Shown piece by piece: positions 17,184-29,502 of a stretch of DNA of 64,000 nt. Below the pieces are notes generated by a model, which was not told where the DNA came from, made no database searches, and worked only from the letters and a program-made list of their open reading frames with translations. The DNA comes from Levilactobacillus yonginensis. Lineage in GTDB: Bacteria; Bacillota; Bacilli; Lactobacillales; Lactobacillaceae. The stretch is taken from positions 1 through 64,000 of the forward strand of contig NZ_RHNO01000001.1 of the NCBI RefSeq assembly GCF_003946265.1. The letters run 5' to 3'. Position 1 is the stretch's first letter. Each line of letters begins with the position of its first letter. The position numbers and the translations under genes were made by a program.

Positions 17184-17218
17184 GATAAAATAAAAAGACC
17201 ACTGAACCATCAGCGGCC
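17184..17218 (-). terminator. Terminator-like hairpin between rpmH and rnpA
   Basis: GGCCGCTGA/TCAGTGGTC stem (two G-T pairs) overlapping the rpmH stop, then TTTTTATTTT. It probably gives partial termination so that L34 is made in excess over RnpA. Confidence 0.7.
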
Positions 17219-17352
17219 TATGCAGACAATACTTTACGTCCCTTTTGACGGCGACGTGCTAATACTTGACGGCCATTGCTAGTGCTCATGCGCTTGCGGA
17301 AGCCGTGGACACGTGAACGGTGACGTTTCTTTGGTTGGAAAGTACGCTTCAT
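17218..17352 (-). CDS. rpmH: 50S ribosomal protein L34
   Basis: 44-aa, highly basic protein beginning [21 protein letters not shown], the invariant L34 sequence. The start at 17352 has GAGAGGAG upstream; an in-frame extension to 17415 is not coding. Transcribed away from dnaA across the origin, as in most Firmicutes. Confidence 0.98.
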   Translation of the reverse strand: MKRTFQPKKRHRSRVHGFRKRMSTSNGRQVLARRRQKGRKVLSA

Positions 17353-17528
17353 CGTAAAAACTCCTCTCTTAACTATGACTATATTTTCATCTGGGAGTCC
17401 CAGACTTGGATACATCTAGTAAATGCATTTCCTGAACATATTAGCATAAAAACGGCTGGATTGAAATAGCAAGTTTCGATTTCATAGAAAAAGTTGTTCC
17501 CAGTAAAATTTGTTTCATGCACTTTGCT

Positions 17529-17798
17529 TGTGGATAACTCTAATATCTAGAAAAAGTTATTTCGGACTTGGCCACCGAGTTATCCACCGTTCCACAGGCT
17601 GTTAATTTTTAAAAATTGGGTTTTGTTAATTCTGTGGATAACTTGTGAAACACTTGTTGCTATGCGGTTATCAGAGAACAGACTTCTGTGCATAACTAAA
17701 ACAAAGGAAAACTATCCACAGATTCTCACAAGCCTGTGGAAAACTCTATTCACTTCCTGTGAAACAATTATTCACAGGCTCCAATACCCTGTGGAAAA
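17529..17798. other. oriC: oriC part 1: DnaA-box cluster upstream of dnaA
   Basis: About eight DnaA-box-like 9-mers (TTATCCACA and near variants, both strands) at 17529, 17580, 17633, 17687, 17712, 17735, 17768 and 17790, in an AT-rich gap between rpmH and dnaA. The last box overlaps the likely -35 (17792-17797) of the dnaA promoter, whose -10 is TACACT at 17815-17820. DnaA can therefore repress its own gene here. Confidence 0.92.
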
Positions 17799-17896
17799 CT
17801 TTTTTTCTTCATGCTACACTGGATTTACGTTTTCTTTTGGGGAGACTATGCCCAATTGATAAATGAGCATCTAAACTAAAATAGGGGGATACATCA

Positions 17897-19255
17897 GTGC
17901 CAGACATGTTAACTTTGTGGACTGATATCAAGGCGTTGTTCGAAGAGAACAATTCCAAGACGGCCTACGCGACTTGGATCGAAACAGCCAAGCCGATTGC
18001 CCTCGAAGGCAACAAATTAACGTTGGAACTCCCATCACCCCTGCATCGTGATTACTGGACCCATCAACACCTGGACCAGCAATTGGTAGAATACGCATAC
18101 CAAGCCGCTCACGAAGATATTCAGCCCGTCCTTATTTTGGAAGGGGAGCGTCAGCAACAAGCGACGCTCAAAGCCAAGACCGCGACTCCTGGAGAAGCGG
18201 CCTCAACGGAACCAACGCCAACCTTTATGAAGGAAACGGCGTTGAATTCGCGCTACACGTTTGACACTTTCGTTATCGGAAAAGGTAACCAGATGGCCCA
18301 CGCAGCGGCCCTGGTCGTCTCAGAAGAACCCGGCGTGATGTACAATCCGCTATTCTTCTATGGTGGCGTTGGTTTGGGCAAGACCCACTTGATGCACGCG
18401 ATCGGCAACAAAATGCTTGAAGATCACCCGGACACCAAGGTTAAATACGTGACTAGCGAGGCCTTCACGAACGACTTCATTAATGCGATTCAAACTCGGA
18501 CGCAGGAGCAGTTTCGACAGGAGTACCGTAACGTTGATCTGCTACTGGTCGATGATATTCAGTTCTTCGCTAATAAGGAAGGAACCCAAGAAGAGTTCTT
18601 CCATACATTTAATGCACTTTACGACGATGGCAAACAAATTGTTTTGACGTCCGACCGTCTGCCTAACGAAATTCCTAAGCTACAGGACCGGTTAGTTTCC
18701 CGGTTCGCTTGGGGATTGTCCGTAGACATCACGCCACCAGACCTCGAAACGCGAATTGCCATCTTACGTAATAAGGCGGATGCCGATCAAATCGACATCC
18801 CCGATGACACACTCAGTTATATCGCCGGTCAAATCGACTCCAACGTGCGTGAACTTGAGGGCGCTTTAGCCCGTGTTCAGGCTTATTCGCAACTCATGCA
18901 TCAGCCGATTACCACCGACCTGGCAGCCGAAGCGCTCAAGAGTCTGAACCTCGCCAACGCTAGCGACGCCATCACCATTCCCTTGATTCAAGATAAAGTC
19001 GCCACCTATTTTCACGTCTCACTCAAAGACTTAAAGGGTAAAAAGCGGAAAAAGGCGATTGTGATGCCCCGGCAGATTGCCATGTATCTCTCACGCGAAT
19101 TGACCGAAGCATCCTTACCACGGATCGGCAATGAATTTGGCGGAAAGGACCATACTACCGTCATCCACGCCTACGACAAAATTGCGGACTCCTTAAAGAC
19201 TGATCCTGAACTACAAAAGGATATCGATAGTCTGAAAGAAGACCTCCATCGTTAG
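17897..19255 (+). CDS. dnaA: Chromosomal replication initiator DnaA
   Basis: 452-aa AAA+ initiator that binds DnaA boxes and melts oriC. Domain I (1-80), linker (about 85-115), AAA+ domain with Walker [14 protein letters not shown] and Walker [10 protein letters not shown], and the C-terminal DNA-binding helices ending [20 protein letters not shown] (DnaA signature). Start taken as GTG 17897, 8 nt after AGGGGGA; ATG 17906 is possible. Flanked on both sides by DnaA-box clusters. Confidence 0.98.
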   Translation: MPDMLTLWTDIKALFEENNSKTAYATWIETAKPIALEGNKLTLELPSPLHRDYWTHQHLDQQLVEYAYQAAHEDIQPVLILEGERQQQATLKAKTATPGEAASTEPTPTFMKETALNSRYTFDTFVIGKGNQMAHAAALVVSEEPGVMYNPLFFYGGVGLGKTHLMHAIGNKMLEDHPDTKVKYVTSEAFTNDFINAIQTRTQEQFRQEYRNVDLLLVDDIQFFANKEGTQEEFFHTFNALYDDGKQIVLTSDRLPNEIPKLQDRLVSRFAWGLSVDITPPDLETRIAILRNKADADQIDIPDDTLSYIAGQIDSNVRELEGALARVQAYSQLMHQPITTDLAAEALKSLNLANASDAITIPLIQDKVATYFHVSLKDLKGKKRKKAIVMPRQIAMYLSRELTEASLPRIGNEFGGKDHTTVIHAYDKIADSLKTDPELQKDIDSLKEDLHR

Positions 19256-19260
19256 GAGGG

Positions 19261-19309
19261 GATCGTCTGAGTCTAGCGACTAAAGTTACGGACTCACGAC
19301 GGTCTTTTT
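19261..19309 (+). terminator. Intrinsic terminator of dnaA
   Basis: GATCGTC-TGAGTC with GACTCA-C-GACGGTC, one bulge, followed by five T. It separates dnaA from the second origin half. Confidence 0.75.
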
Positions 19310-19351
19310 GTGACCGATTGGGGTATCATGAGAAGTAGCAAGCCCACGGTG

Positions 19352-19480
19352 TGTGGATAAAAAAGAATAACCCTTGAAGTTTTCCACAAGTTATCCACAG
19401 GTGGAAAACCGTAACTGCTTAGTAGTTTCTCAAAGTTATCCACAGAATACACCGCTCTACTACGGCTACTATTTTTTTCT
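19352..19480. other. oriC: oriC part 2: DnaA boxes, DnaA-trio and unwinding element
   Basis: Boxes at 19352-19360 (reverse), 19380-19388, 19391-19399 and 19436-19444. Twelve bases after the last box comes CTACTACGGCTACTA (19457-19471), which matches the DnaA-trio pattern described for Bacillus, then a T-rich run and AT-rich DNA (19472-19496). This order (box, trio, AT-rich) is that of the duplex-unwinding site, so strands should open just upstream of dnaN. Confidence 0.88.
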
Positions 19481-19527
19481 TTTAATTAAGTAAATAACCC
19501 GCACCACGAAAAAGGAGTGTCCAATCT

Positions 19528-20667
19528 ATGAAATTCTCAATTAACCGGGCTGCGTTCATTAAGGAATTGAATAACGTCTCCCGGGCCATCTCTTCCAAGA
19601 CCACGATTCCCATTTTGACGGGATTAAAAATCGTTGCGAGTGACGCTGGGTTACTTTTAACCGGATCTAACGCAGATATTTCTATTGAAACGTTGATTCG
19701 TGCTGATGACCCAGACATTGGCTTAGCCATTGATGAACCTGGTTCCATTGTCTTAACGGCTCGCTTCTTTAGTGAAATCGTTAAACGATTGCCTGAAAAA
19801 GATATGACCGTAACCGTTAAAGACGGGTTTCAAACGGAAATTACTTCTGGTTCAGCCGCTTTTAACATTAACGGGCAAGATGCAAATAACTATCCGCACT
19901 TACCAGAGATCGATGCCGCTGATTCAGTCGTCCTTTCTGGTGCTGTCTTCAAGGAATTGATCAGTCAGACCGTTATTGCCGTGTCCAACCAGGAAAGTCG
20001 ACCAATCTTGACCGGGGTTCACTTTGTCTTAGCAGATAACCAATTCTTGGCTGTCGCCACGGACAGTCACCGGTTGAGTCAACGCCAGATTGAACTGCCA
20101 ACGCCTAGTGAAGCCTCATTTGACGTGATTATTCCAGGGAAGAGTTTGACTGAACTCTCACGGATGATCGGGGATGACGATGCTGATGTGAAGATGCAGT
20201 TCTCTGAAAACCAAGTTCTGTTCTTATTGGGTGATACCTCCTTTTACTCACGTTTGTTAGAGGGAAACTATCCCGATACCTCACGGCTGATTCCTAAAGA
20301 TGCCTCAACGACCGTCGAATTCGAAGCGCCAGAATTATTGGCAGCCGTCGAACGGGCCTCTCTGTTGTCTCATGAATCACGGAACAACGTGGTTAAATTG
20401 ACGCTGACTCCCGCAGACAATCAGGTCACGATCTTCAGTAACTCTCCTGATGTGGGGAACGTTGAAGAAGAATTGGCACCTAAGGCTCTGGATGGGGAAG
20501 ACCTTGAAATCTCCTTCAACCCTGATTACATGAAGGATGCGCTCCATTCATTTGGTCAGGCGACGATTCGGGTGGCCTTCACCTCAGCTTTGCGACCATT
20601 TACGTTGGTCCCAACCGAAGATACGAGTAACTTTATTCAACTGATTACGCCAGTCCGGACGTTCTAG
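19528..20667 (+). CDS. dnaN: DNA polymerase III sliding clamp, beta subunit
   Basis: 379-aa processivity clamp; three clamp subdomains of about 125 aa each and the C-terminal PTEDTSNFIQLITPVRTF ending typical of the family. AAGGAG lies before the ATG at 19528. It follows the unwinding element and has its own terminator, so it is transcribed apart from recF. Confidence 0.98.
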   Translation: MKFSINRAAFIKELNNVSRAISSKTTIPILTGLKIVASDAGLLLTGSNADISIETLIRADDPDIGLAIDEPGSIVLTARFFSEIVKRLPEKDMTVTVKDGFQTEITSGSAAFNINGQDANNYPHLPEIDAADSVVLSGAVFKELISQTVIAVSNQESRPILTGVHFVLADNQFLAVATDSHRLSQRQIELPTPSEASFDVIIPGKSLTELSRMIGDDDADVKMQFSENQVLFLLGDTSFYSRLLEGNYPDTSRLIPKDASTTVEFEAPELLAAVERASLLSHESRNNVVKLTLTPADNQVTIFSNSPDVGNVEEELAPKALDGEDLEISFNPDYMKDALHSFGQATIRVAFTSALRPFTLVPTEDTSNFIQLITPVRTF

Positions 20668-20700
20668 ACGAACGACTTGGATTACATCGCAGTTTAAGAA

Positions 20701-20734
20701 AGGGTCTGAGGCACAGGTCTCAGGCTCTTTTTTT
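20701..20734 (+). terminator. Intrinsic terminator of dnaN
   Basis: AGGGTCTGAG/CTCAGGCTCT 10-pair stem (two G-T) and seven T. Confidence 0.88.
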
Positions 20735-20761
20735 GTCGCTGATTTCAGCTCACCGGAATGT

Positions 20762-20840
20762 GTGACAGAAAGCAGCTAGCTCCGAGTAGCAAATAAATGG
20801 TGCCTGAGATTTTTGAGAGGGTTCAGCCACGGTCTGTCAC
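20762..20840 (+). repeat. RE3 repeat, copy a
   Basis: Bounded by GTGACAGA and TCTGTCAC (8-bp arms). Its distal part TTGAGAGGGTTCAGCCACGG resembles that of the copy at 56550-56601. It sits in the 511-nt dnaN-yaaA gap; the remainder of that gap (20841-21143) is AT-rich and shows no gene. Confidence 0.45.
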
Positions 20841-21143
20841 CCGCGAATTTTGCGAATTGGTCCAGGTAAACACTCACGGTGGATGAAGCCTTGCAAACTA
20901 AGTGAAAACTGGCTTTATTTTGTCGTAAAATTAGTACTTGCGTGCGCAATTAATGCCTATTTTCGGCTAATAAACGGCAAAAGCTGGATTTGAGCACAAA
21001 AAAAGGCATATTTTGATATAAGCGGGTTCTTTTTTGTTCTGAGCAAATTTAGTGGCTTTTTACCAAAAATATCATAAACGCCCTAAATCGGCTGAGAACG
21101 CAAAAATAAGGTGGTCAACCTGTACCTTTCGTTTAAAAAGCGG

Positions 21144-21149
21144 TATAAT
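21144..21149 (+). promoter_or_regulatory. -10 element of the yaaA-recF-gyrB-gyrA transcript
   Basis: Perfect TATAAT 30 nt before the yaaA start; the -35 region (about 21121-21126) is weak. Confidence 0.55.
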
Positions 21150-21178
21150 ATAAGAGAAGAAAATTAAGGGGTGAAATT

Positions 21179-21406
21179 GTGAAAAAAGAAGTTTTCATTG
21201 ACACGCCCTACATCACTTTAGGCCAGTTACTCAAGGAAGAATCCATTATCAGTACTGGCGGCCAAGCCAAGTGGTATTTACGCGAAAACACCGTAAATAT
21301 TAACGACGAGCCGGACAACCGGCGTGGCCGTAAGCTGTATCCTGGTGATACGGTGGAAGTGCCTGATACGGGATTGTTTTTTATACGCTCAAAGCAGGGT
21401 GAATAA
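21179..21406 (+). CDS. yaaA: S4-domain RNA-binding protein YaaA
   Basis: 75-aa S4-like domain protein found between dnaN and recF in most Firmicutes; linked to ribosome assembly. The S4 core is [32 protein letters not shown] (about residues 11-42) with the VEVP ending. Start GTG 21179 after AAGGGG. Its TAA stop overlaps the recF ATG by one base, so translation is coupled. Confidence 0.93.
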   Translation: MKKEVFIDTPYITLGQLLKEESIISTGGQAKWYLRENTVNINDEPDNRRGRKLYPGDTVEVPDTGLFFIRSKQGE

Positions 21407-22560
21407 TGTATTTGCAAGAGTTGCAGCTGCAGCATTTTCGGAACTATCCAACGGCTGATTTGCAGTTGGGGCAGGGCATTAATGTCTTGCTTGGTGAAAA
21501 TGCGCAAGGCAAGACCAATCTATTAGAGGCAATTTACGTGCTGGCGTTAACGCGCAGTCACCGTACCGCCAATGACCATGATTTGGTCAATTGGCAGGCC
21601 AAAACGGCCAAGGTCAGTGGCCGTGTCGTTAAATCTGCCGGCACGGTGCCGTTAGAGCTCACATTTTCACGCCAGGGGAAGCGCGCCAAGGTCAATCATT
21701 TGGAGCAAGCCCGGTTGTCTCAATACGTGGGACAGCTCAACGTGATTTTGTTTGCACCGGAAGACCTTGCCATTGTTAAAGGTGCCCCGACCGTTCGGCG
21801 GCGCTTCATGGACATGGAATTTGGTCAGATGAATCCGCGGTATCTCTACAACTTGAGCCAGTACCGGACGTTGTTAAAACAGCGAAATCGGTACCTAAAG
21901 GATCTCCAGCACAAGCAAAAAAAGGACCTCCTTTTTTTGTCTGTCCTGTCGGATCAGTTAGCAGCGTTCGGGGCGGAGATCATCATGGCGCGGTTGACGA
22001 TGCTGAAGAAATTGGAGCATTGGGCGCAAGCCATTCATGCTGAGATTTCGCAGCAACGTGAAGAGCTGACGTTTCACTACGCCACGCAGGTGGCTGACGA
22101 CCAGTTAACGGACGCCAAGACCATCTGTGATGCGCTGACCGCGCTCTACGCGAAGCAGCAGGAAAAAGAGCTCTATCAGGGCACGACCTTGGTTGGTCCT
22201 CACCGTGACGACCTGCATTTCCAGGTTAACGGGAAGAACGTGCAAACGTTCGGGTCACAGGGCCAACAGCGGACAACTGCATTGAGTGTCAAACTTGCCG
22301 AGATTGATTTGATGAAGGAAGAGACTGGCGAATACCCAGTCTTATTGCTTGATGATGTACTTTCAGAACTGGATGATGCTCGTCAAACGCACTTATTGAC
22401 GGCGATTCAGGACAAGGTACAGACGTTTATCACTACCACCAGTTTGAGCGGCATCACGCGCAAACTGATCAAGGACCCGACCATTTTTCACGTGGCCGAT
22501 GGGACCGTGGTGGCGGATGGGTCGCCCGAACAAGGCGATGCAGCAACAAAGGAGGATTAG
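21406..22560 (+). CDS. recF: DNA replication and repair protein RecF
   Basis: 384-aa SMC-like ATPase that helps RecOR load RecA at gaps. Walker A is [15 protein letters not shown] (about residues 32-46), signature motif [19 protein letters not shown] and Walker [14 protein letters not shown] in the C-terminal third. Coupled to yaaA upstream and 3 nt from gyrB downstream. Confidence 0.97.
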   Translation: MYLQELQLQHFRNYPTADLQLGQGINVLLGENAQGKTNLLEAIYVLALTRSHRTANDHDLVNWQAKTAKVSGRVVKSAGTVPLELTFSRQGKRAKVNHLEQARLSQYVGQLNVILFAPEDLAIVKGAPTVRRRFMDMEFGQMNPRYLYNLSQYRTLLKQRNRYLKDLQHKQKKDLLFLSVLSDQLAAFGAEIIMARLTMLKKLEHWAQAIHAEISQQREELTFHYATQVADDQLTDAKTICDALTALYAKQQEKELYQGTTLVGPHRDDLHFQVNGKNVQTFGSQGQQRTTALSVKLAEIDLMKEETGEYPVLLLDDVLSELDDARQTHLLTAIQDKVQTFITTTSLSGITRKLIKDPTIFHVADGTVVADGSPEQGDAATKED

Positions 22561-24507
<1,947 letters not shown>

Positions 24508-24538
24508 TGTGTGTTAGGGAAGAACGGAGGGTAAAGAT

Positions 24539-27088
24539 TTGGCTGATCAAGATTATTTAAGTCGGATTACCGACGTTGACCTTTCACAAACGATGCGGAC
24601 ATCCTTCTTGGATTACGCAATGAGCGTGATTGTTCAACGGGCGTTACCAGACGTGCGGGATGGGTTAAAACCCGTTCACCGTCGGATTTTATATGATATG
24701 CATGAACTGGGAATTACTCCCGACAAGCCATTCCGGAAATCAGCCCGGATGGTTGGGGATGTTCTTGGTAAGTATCACCCCCATGGTGATTCGGCTGTGT
24801 ACGAATCCATGGTGCGGATGGCCCAAGACTTTTCGTACCGCTACATGCTGGTCGATGGTCATGGGAACTTTGGTTCCGTCGATGGTGACGGAGCCGCTGC
24901 CATGCGGTATACCGAAGCGCGGTTAAGTAAAATCGCGATGGAAATGCTGCGTGACATCAACAAAGATACGATTGATTTTCAAGATAACTATGACGGTAGC
25001 GAACGGGAACCCGTTGTGCTGCCATCACGGTTCCCGAACCTTTTGGTCAACGGGGCTTCCGGGATTGCCGTGGGGATGGCAACCAACATCCCACCTCACA
25101 ACTTAACGGAAGTTATCAGTGCTTTGCACATCTTGATGGACAACCCCGATGCCAGTTTGGCTGAGTTGATGGAGGCCTTGCCAGGTCCTGACTTCCCAAC
25201 CGGTGGGATCGTTATGGGTAAGGCAGCCATTCGCCGGGCTTACGAGACCGGGAAGGGCACCATTACCTTGCGGGCTAAGGTCGACATTGAGGAAGAAAAG
25301 AACGGGAAGCAACGCATTGTGGCCACGGAAATTCCGTACATGGTCAACAAGGCTAAGCTGATCGAACGAATCGCTGAATTGGCCCGGGACAAGCGAATCG
25401 AAGGCATCACGGATGTCAACGATGAAACCGACCGGACGGGGATGCGAATCGTCATTGACGTTCGTCGTGACGCCAGTGCTGAAGTCATTTTGAACAACCT
25501 GTACAAGATGACTTTGATGCAGACCTCCTTTGGGATCAACATGTTGGCCATCGTTAACGGTGCGCCAAAGGTCCTGGGGTTAAAGGCCATCTTGCAGTAC
25601 TACCTGGAATTCCAGATGGAAGTTATTCGTCGGCGGACCGCCTTTGAATTACGGAAGGCTGAAGCCCGGGCCCACATCCTGGAAGGGTTGCGGATTGCCC
25701 TGGACCACATCGATGCCATTATTACGATCATCCGTCAGTCACAAACGGCGGAAGTCGCTAAGAATGAATTGATGACGCGTTACAGCCTGTCAGATAAGCA
25801 ATCGCAAGCCATTTTGGACATGCGGTTAGTTCGTTTGACCGGTTTGGAACGTGAAAAGGTCGAGAAAGAATACAACGAAGTGATGGCTAACATCAAGGAT
25901 TACAAGGAAATCTTGGCATCCAAGGATCGGCAACAAGCCATCATCTACCAAGAACTATTAGATATTCAAAACAAGTTTGGCGACGCTCGGCGGACTGAAT
26001 TAATGGTCGGTGAAGTGTTGAGCCTGGAAGACGAAGATTTAATCGCTGAAGAAGACGTTGTGGTCTCATTGACGCATAATGGTTACATCAAACGATTACC
26101 AACGTCTGAATTCAAGGCACAAAACCGTGGTGGTAAAGGGGTCCAAGGTATGGGCGTGCACGATGATGATTTCATCGAACACCTTGTAGCGACCTCCACC
26201 CACGATATGTTGTTGTTCTTTACGAACACCGGGAAGGTTTACCGGATGAAGGGTTACGAAATCCCTGAATACGGTCGGACTGCCAAGGGGATTCCTGTGA
26301 TCAACTTGCTGGGAATCAACAACAACGAGCACGTACAGGCCGTTATTAACGTCGCTAACCCTGGTGAAAACGAAGATAGGGATATCTTCTTCACCACGGT
26401 ACAAGGGACCGTTAAACGGACGCCTGTGGACGAATTTGCCAATATCCGAAGTAATGGTCTGAAATCCATCAACTTGAAGGAAGATGACGAATTGATCGAC
26501 GTGGACATCATCAATGGTGATGCCAACATGATCATCGGGACCCATTTGGGTTACGCCGTCAGCTTTGCTGCTCAGGATGTTCGGTCGATGGGTCGTTCCG
26601 CAACTGGTGTCCGGGGGATTCGCTTACGGGACAGTGACTATGTCATTGGTGCCAGCGTGCTCAAACCAGACAGTCACGTGTTTGTCATTTCCGAAAAGGG
26701 TTATGGGAAGCAAACGGCTGCTAGCGAGTACCCAATCAAGGGCCGTGGCGGTAAAGGAATCAAGACCGTTAACGTGACCGAGAAGAACGGGCCGTTAGCT
26801 GGATTGACCACTTTGGACGGTGACGAAGACTTAATGTTAGTCACCAATAAGGGTGTTATGATCCGGTTCAGTGGTGCCGACGTTTCCGAAACGGGACGGG
26901 CAACCTTAGGGGTTCACCTGATTCGTTTGGCCGACGATACAGCTGTGGCAACCATGGCTAAAGTTGACAAGGAAGATGACACGCCGGACGAAGCCGCTGC
27001 TGATGGAACTGCTGCTAACGAGGAGACGCCGTCAACTGACGAAGCCACTCAAGTTACCCCAGATTCTGACGCACCAACTGAAGATTAA
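24539..27088 (+). CDS. gyrA: DNA gyrase subunit A
   Basis: 849-aa DNA-cleaving subunit. The catalytic Tyr lies in [11 protein letters not shown]. The quinolone region [10 protein letters not shown] keeps the Ser and Glu of susceptible enzymes. The beta-pinwheel C-terminal domain contains the GyrA box ([11 protein letters not shown]). An acidic, low-complexity tail of about 35 residues ends the protein, as in many lactobacilli. Start TTG 24539 with GGAGGG upstream. Last gene of the yaaA-gyrA transcript. Confidence 0.98.
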   Translation: MADQDYLSRITDVDLSQTMRTSFLDYAMSVIVQRALPDVRDGLKPVHRRILYDMHELGITPDKPFRKSARMVGDVLGKYHPHGDSAVYESMVRMAQDFSYRYMLVDGHGNFGSVDGDGAAAMRYTEARLSKIAMEMLRDINKDTIDFQDNYDGSEREPVVLPSRFPNLLVNGASGIAVGMATNIPPHNLTEVISALHILMDNPDASLAELMEALPGPDFPTGGIVMGKAAIRRAYETGKGTITLRAKVDIEEEKNGKQRIVATEIPYMVNKAKLIERIAELARDKRIEGITDVNDETDRTGMRIVIDVRRDASAEVILNNLYKMTLMQTSFGINMLAIVNGAPKVLGLKAILQYYLEFQMEVIRRRTAFELRKAEARAHILEGLRIALDHIDAIITIIRQSQTAEVAKNELMTRYSLSDKQSQAILDMRLVRLTGLEREKVEKEYNEVMANIKDYKEILASKDRQQAIIYQELLDIQNKFGDARRTELMVGEVLSLEDEDLIAEEDVVVSLTHNGYIKRLPTSEFKAQNRGGKGVQGMGVHDDDFIEHLVATSTHDMLLFFTNTGKVYRMKGYEIPEYGRTAKGIPVINLLGINNNEHVQAVINVANPGENEDRDIFFTTVQGTVKRTPVDEFANIRSNGLKSINLKEDDELIDVDIINGDANMIIGTHLGYAVSFAAQDVRSMGRSATGVRGIRLRDSDYVIGASVLKPDSHVFVISEKGYGKQTAASEYPIKGRGGKGIKTVNVTEKNGPLAGLTTLDGDEDLMLVTNKGVMIRFSGADVSETGRATLGVHLIRLADDTAVATMAKVDKEDDTPDEAAADGTAANEETPSTDEATQVTPDSDAPTED

Positions 27089-27097
27089 ATAATCTTG

Positions 27098-27132
27098 TAA
27101 AGGGACCTTACCAACTGGTGGGGTCCTTTTTT
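27098..27132 (+). terminator. Intrinsic terminator of gyrA
   Basis: AAAGG(G)ACC/GGTCCTTT stem with one bulge and an inner CCA/TGG, then six T. Confidence 0.8.
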
Positions 27133-27372
27133 GCGTGCTCATTTGGCTAAAGATAAACGATAGTCTTGGAAATGTGCATTGGGATGAACGAGCGTTAAAG
27201 CTGATGTTAGTCAACTTTGGCTCCCAGAAAGTCGTCCGTTATTGGCAGGAAAAATAAACCTTACAAGGCGATTAGTTTTGGTGATATACCATTGTATGAT
27301 TTCACCGATATTCCGCAAAATGAAAACATATATTAATTATTGAATAGCATGTACTTTTCTTCGCGACCATGT

Positions 27373-27408
27373 TATAGTGACTTTAGACAGATAGGCGGAT
27401 GTGTTACA
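27373..27408 (+). promoter_or_regulatory. Promoter-proximal element of LPXTG gene 1
   Basis: TATAGT (27373-27378), 4 nt, TTAGACAG, 7 nt, GATGTGTTACA (27398-27408). The same blocks with identical spacing precede LPXTG gene 2 (29449-29484). The -35 is poor, suggesting that an activator is needed. Confidence 0.65.
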
Positions 27409-27428
27409 AAAGTGAAAGGGGTATTACC

Positions 27429-29270
27429 ATGAGTAAAAGGTTGGGGAACAGCTCAAAACAAAAATTGGCAACCTTGGCATTACTAGGTGCCGTGGCAGGA
27501 CTAGGCTACCAAATCGACGTTGCTCAGGCGGATACAGCGGCAACACCCGACCAACAAGCACCCAAGACGACGGTAACTTCACCGGCGGAAAAGACTAATC
27601 AGCTTCAGGATAAGTCGGCTACACTAGGTCGTTCACAGGAAGAACCATCTCAAAATAAATCCGGTAACGTTGAGAAGACACAAGCGGGTGAGAAAACCGA
27701 ACCGCAACCAGAAAAAACGCCAGCAGCATCAGCACCTCAAGCACCGGCTACTCCCGAACAGACAACTCCAGACAAAGTAACCACACCGGCTAAGCACGAT
27801 GCGCCACAGCCAGCTAATCTAGATGTTGCGCAACCACAGCAACCAGCTAAGCAAGCAAGAATGGCAGCACCGGTAGCACCCGTTGATGTTCAGACTGGCG
27901 TTTGGGGCACCAGTAAGTGGACGCTAAATGATCAGGGCACGATGACGATTTTTGCTGGGACGCTGGGCAAGGCGTTTAACCAATTTGACAGCGCTAACGA
28001 CAACATTTTTGGTGCCACTAAGGTGGTCTTTGATGGCACCGCTGGTAAAATTGTTTTGCCGGCTAACGCGAATTCTTTGTTTGCTAGTTTTGAAAAGGTG
28101 ACCGCCTATGAAGGGCTGGATAACGTTGACACCAGTCAAGTTGCGGTGATGAACAATCTCTTTGCTGAGAACCTGGCGTTGACTAGTATTGACCTCAGTA
28201 GCTGGGACTTCAGCCACGTTTCCAACGTAAGTTATCTGTTTGCTGGGCAATCACCGGCCATCTTGGAAGAGATGCAGTTAAAGAGTGTCAAATTAGGCAA
28301 GAGCTTCAATGCTGCCATCAATTTAACGGGGATGTTCCAGAACGCCACGAACTTGACCGACGTGGATTTTGCAAACTGGGATCTGAGCCATGCCTTGAAT
28401 ATTCAAAATATGTTAAGTGGCACTGGTTTCAGTACATTAGACGTCAGTGGTTGGCATGTTGACCGCGTGACGGCTACACGGGATGCTTTCTCCAATATGG
28501 CTAATCTGACCACCATTAACTTGGGCGACTGGCAGACCGGTAAAGTGGGGAACGCGATTGGGATGTTTAGAAACGACCCACTATTGACACAACTTAATTT
28601 AACCAACGTTGGTGGTCAATACATCACTAACCTGTTAGACGGAACTACCGGATTATCGCAGCTCGTACTGGGACCGAATACCGTACTGGCCAATGATTAC
28701 GGCAACGTAGCATTGCCAGCAGTTCAAGTGAATGACGACTACACGGGGCTCTGGCAATCGGTTGAAACGGGCGCTACTTACACGAGTGATGAGCTAGTGG
28801 CGACCTACGACGGCGCAACGATGGCCGGCACTTACGTTTGGCAGAAGACGGCACCTAAGCCAGTTACACCGGTTGATCCTGGGACCCCGGTAAATCCAAG
28901 TACGCCAGATGTTGTGACGCCGGCCCCAACTCCGGAAGCGCCAACGCCGGATATCGTTAACGGCGGGGATGCAGCCACCATTGACGACGGTGCGGCAGAT
29001 ACGGTTGCACCTAAGAAGAATGTGAAAGCTGCTCCAGTAACGCCGACGGTTAAGGCATCTGGCCAAGCTGTCAAAGGCACTCGTGCAGCGGTAGCCACAA
29101 CTACGATGCCAACCGCAGCGCCGGCCGCTTCCAAGACGCCGGCACCACAGGCTACACAACAAGCAACGTTGCCCCAAACTGGTGAACAAAAGTCAAGTTG
29201 GTTAGCTGTCGTGGCGGGTGCGCTCAGCATGAGCTTACTTGGCGCACACTGGTTCAAACGACAAGATTAA
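27429..29270 (+). CDS. LPXTG cell-wall-anchored surface protein with DUF285/BspA-like repeats (paralogue 1)
   Basis: 613 aa, predicted secreted and sortase-anchored. The signal peptide ends near AQA (about residue 36). A Pro/Thr/Gln-rich region follows (about 37-150), then a leucine-rich DUF285-type domain with units such as LTSIDLSSWDFSHVSNVSYLF (about 155-450). A Pro-rich stalk leads to the sorting signal LPQTGEQ, membrane helix and KRQD tail. DUF285 proteins are often adhesins, but its ligand is unknown. I start at ATG 27429 after AAAGGGG; an in-frame ATG at 27399 lies within the shared promoter motif. Tandem paralogue of 29503. Confidence 0.9.
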   Translation: MSKRLGNSSKQKLATLALLGAVAGLGYQIDVAQADTAATPDQQAPKTTVTSPAEKTNQLQDKSATLGRSQEEPSQNKSGNVEKTQAGEKTEPQPEKTPAASAPQAPATPEQTTPDKVTTPAKHDAPQPANLDVAQPQQPAKQARMAAPVAPVDVQTGVWGTSKWTLNDQGTMTIFAGTLGKAFNQFDSANDNIFGATKVVFDGTAGKIVLPANANSLFASFEKVTAYEGLDNVDTSQVAVMNNLFAENLALTSIDLSSWDFSHVSNVSYLFAGQSPAILEEMQLKSVKLGKSFNAAINLTGMFQNATNLTDVDFANWDLSHALNIQNMLSGTGFSTLDVSGWHVDRVTATRDAFSNMANLTTINLGDWQTGKVGNAIGMFRNDPLLTQLNLTNVGGQYITNLLDGTTGLSQLVLGPNTVLANDYGNVALPAVQVNDDYTGLWQSVETGATYTSDELVATYDGATMAGTYVWQKTAPKPVTPVDPGTPVNPSTPDVVTPAPTPEAPTPDIVNGGDAATIDDGAADTVAPKKNVKAAPVTPTVKASGQAVKGTRAAVATTTMPTAAPAASKTPAPQATQQATLPQTGEQKSSWLAVVAGALSMSLLGAHWFKRQD

Positions 29271-29293
29271 TTAAGAAAGATAATTTGTAAACC

Positions 29294-29328
29294 AAAAGGC
29301 GTTGGAATCCTTGTTCCAACGCCTTTTT
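29294..29328 (+). terminator. Intrinsic terminator of LPXTG gene 1
   Basis: AAAAGGCGTTGGAA/TTCCAACGCCTTTT, a perfect 14-bp stem, then T-run. Confidence 0.92.
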
Positions 29329-29347
29329 GGTGCCAATTTAGTTAGAA

Positions 29348-29363
29348 TGTTTCCCATGAAACA
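29348..29363. other. Degenerate parS-like site 3
   Basis: TGTTTCCCATGAAACA, two differences from the parS consensus, in the gap between the two LPXTG genes. Weaker than the other sites. Confidence 0.4.
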
Positions 29364-29448
29364 TGGTTCGCGTGAGAAACTAATTCGACAATCAGTAAAA
29401 TCGGCACTTAATTGATTCGTATGGGTAGATTTTTGGTCATTTCGCGCC

Positions 29449-29484
29449 TATACTATTGTTAGACAGTTTGACTGATGTGTAACA
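29449..29484 (+). promoter_or_regulatory. Promoter-proximal element of LPXTG gene 2
   Basis: TATACT, 4 nt, TTAGACAG, 7 nt, GATGTGTAACA; same block spacing as at 27373-27408, while the surrounding sequence differs. Confidence 0.65.
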
Positions 29485-29502
29485 TGTTTAGGGGGATTAA
29501 TC

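Noticed and set aside
27402-27407. TGTTAC/TGTAAC in the LPXTG promoter motif looks like half of a WalR box
   Set aside because: WalR sites are direct repeats of TGTWAH with 5 bp between; the second half is absent in both copies.
29364-29380. Second parS-like half next to 29348-29363 (GGTTCGCGTGAGAAAC)
   Set aside because: Too many departures from the consensus and not palindromic.
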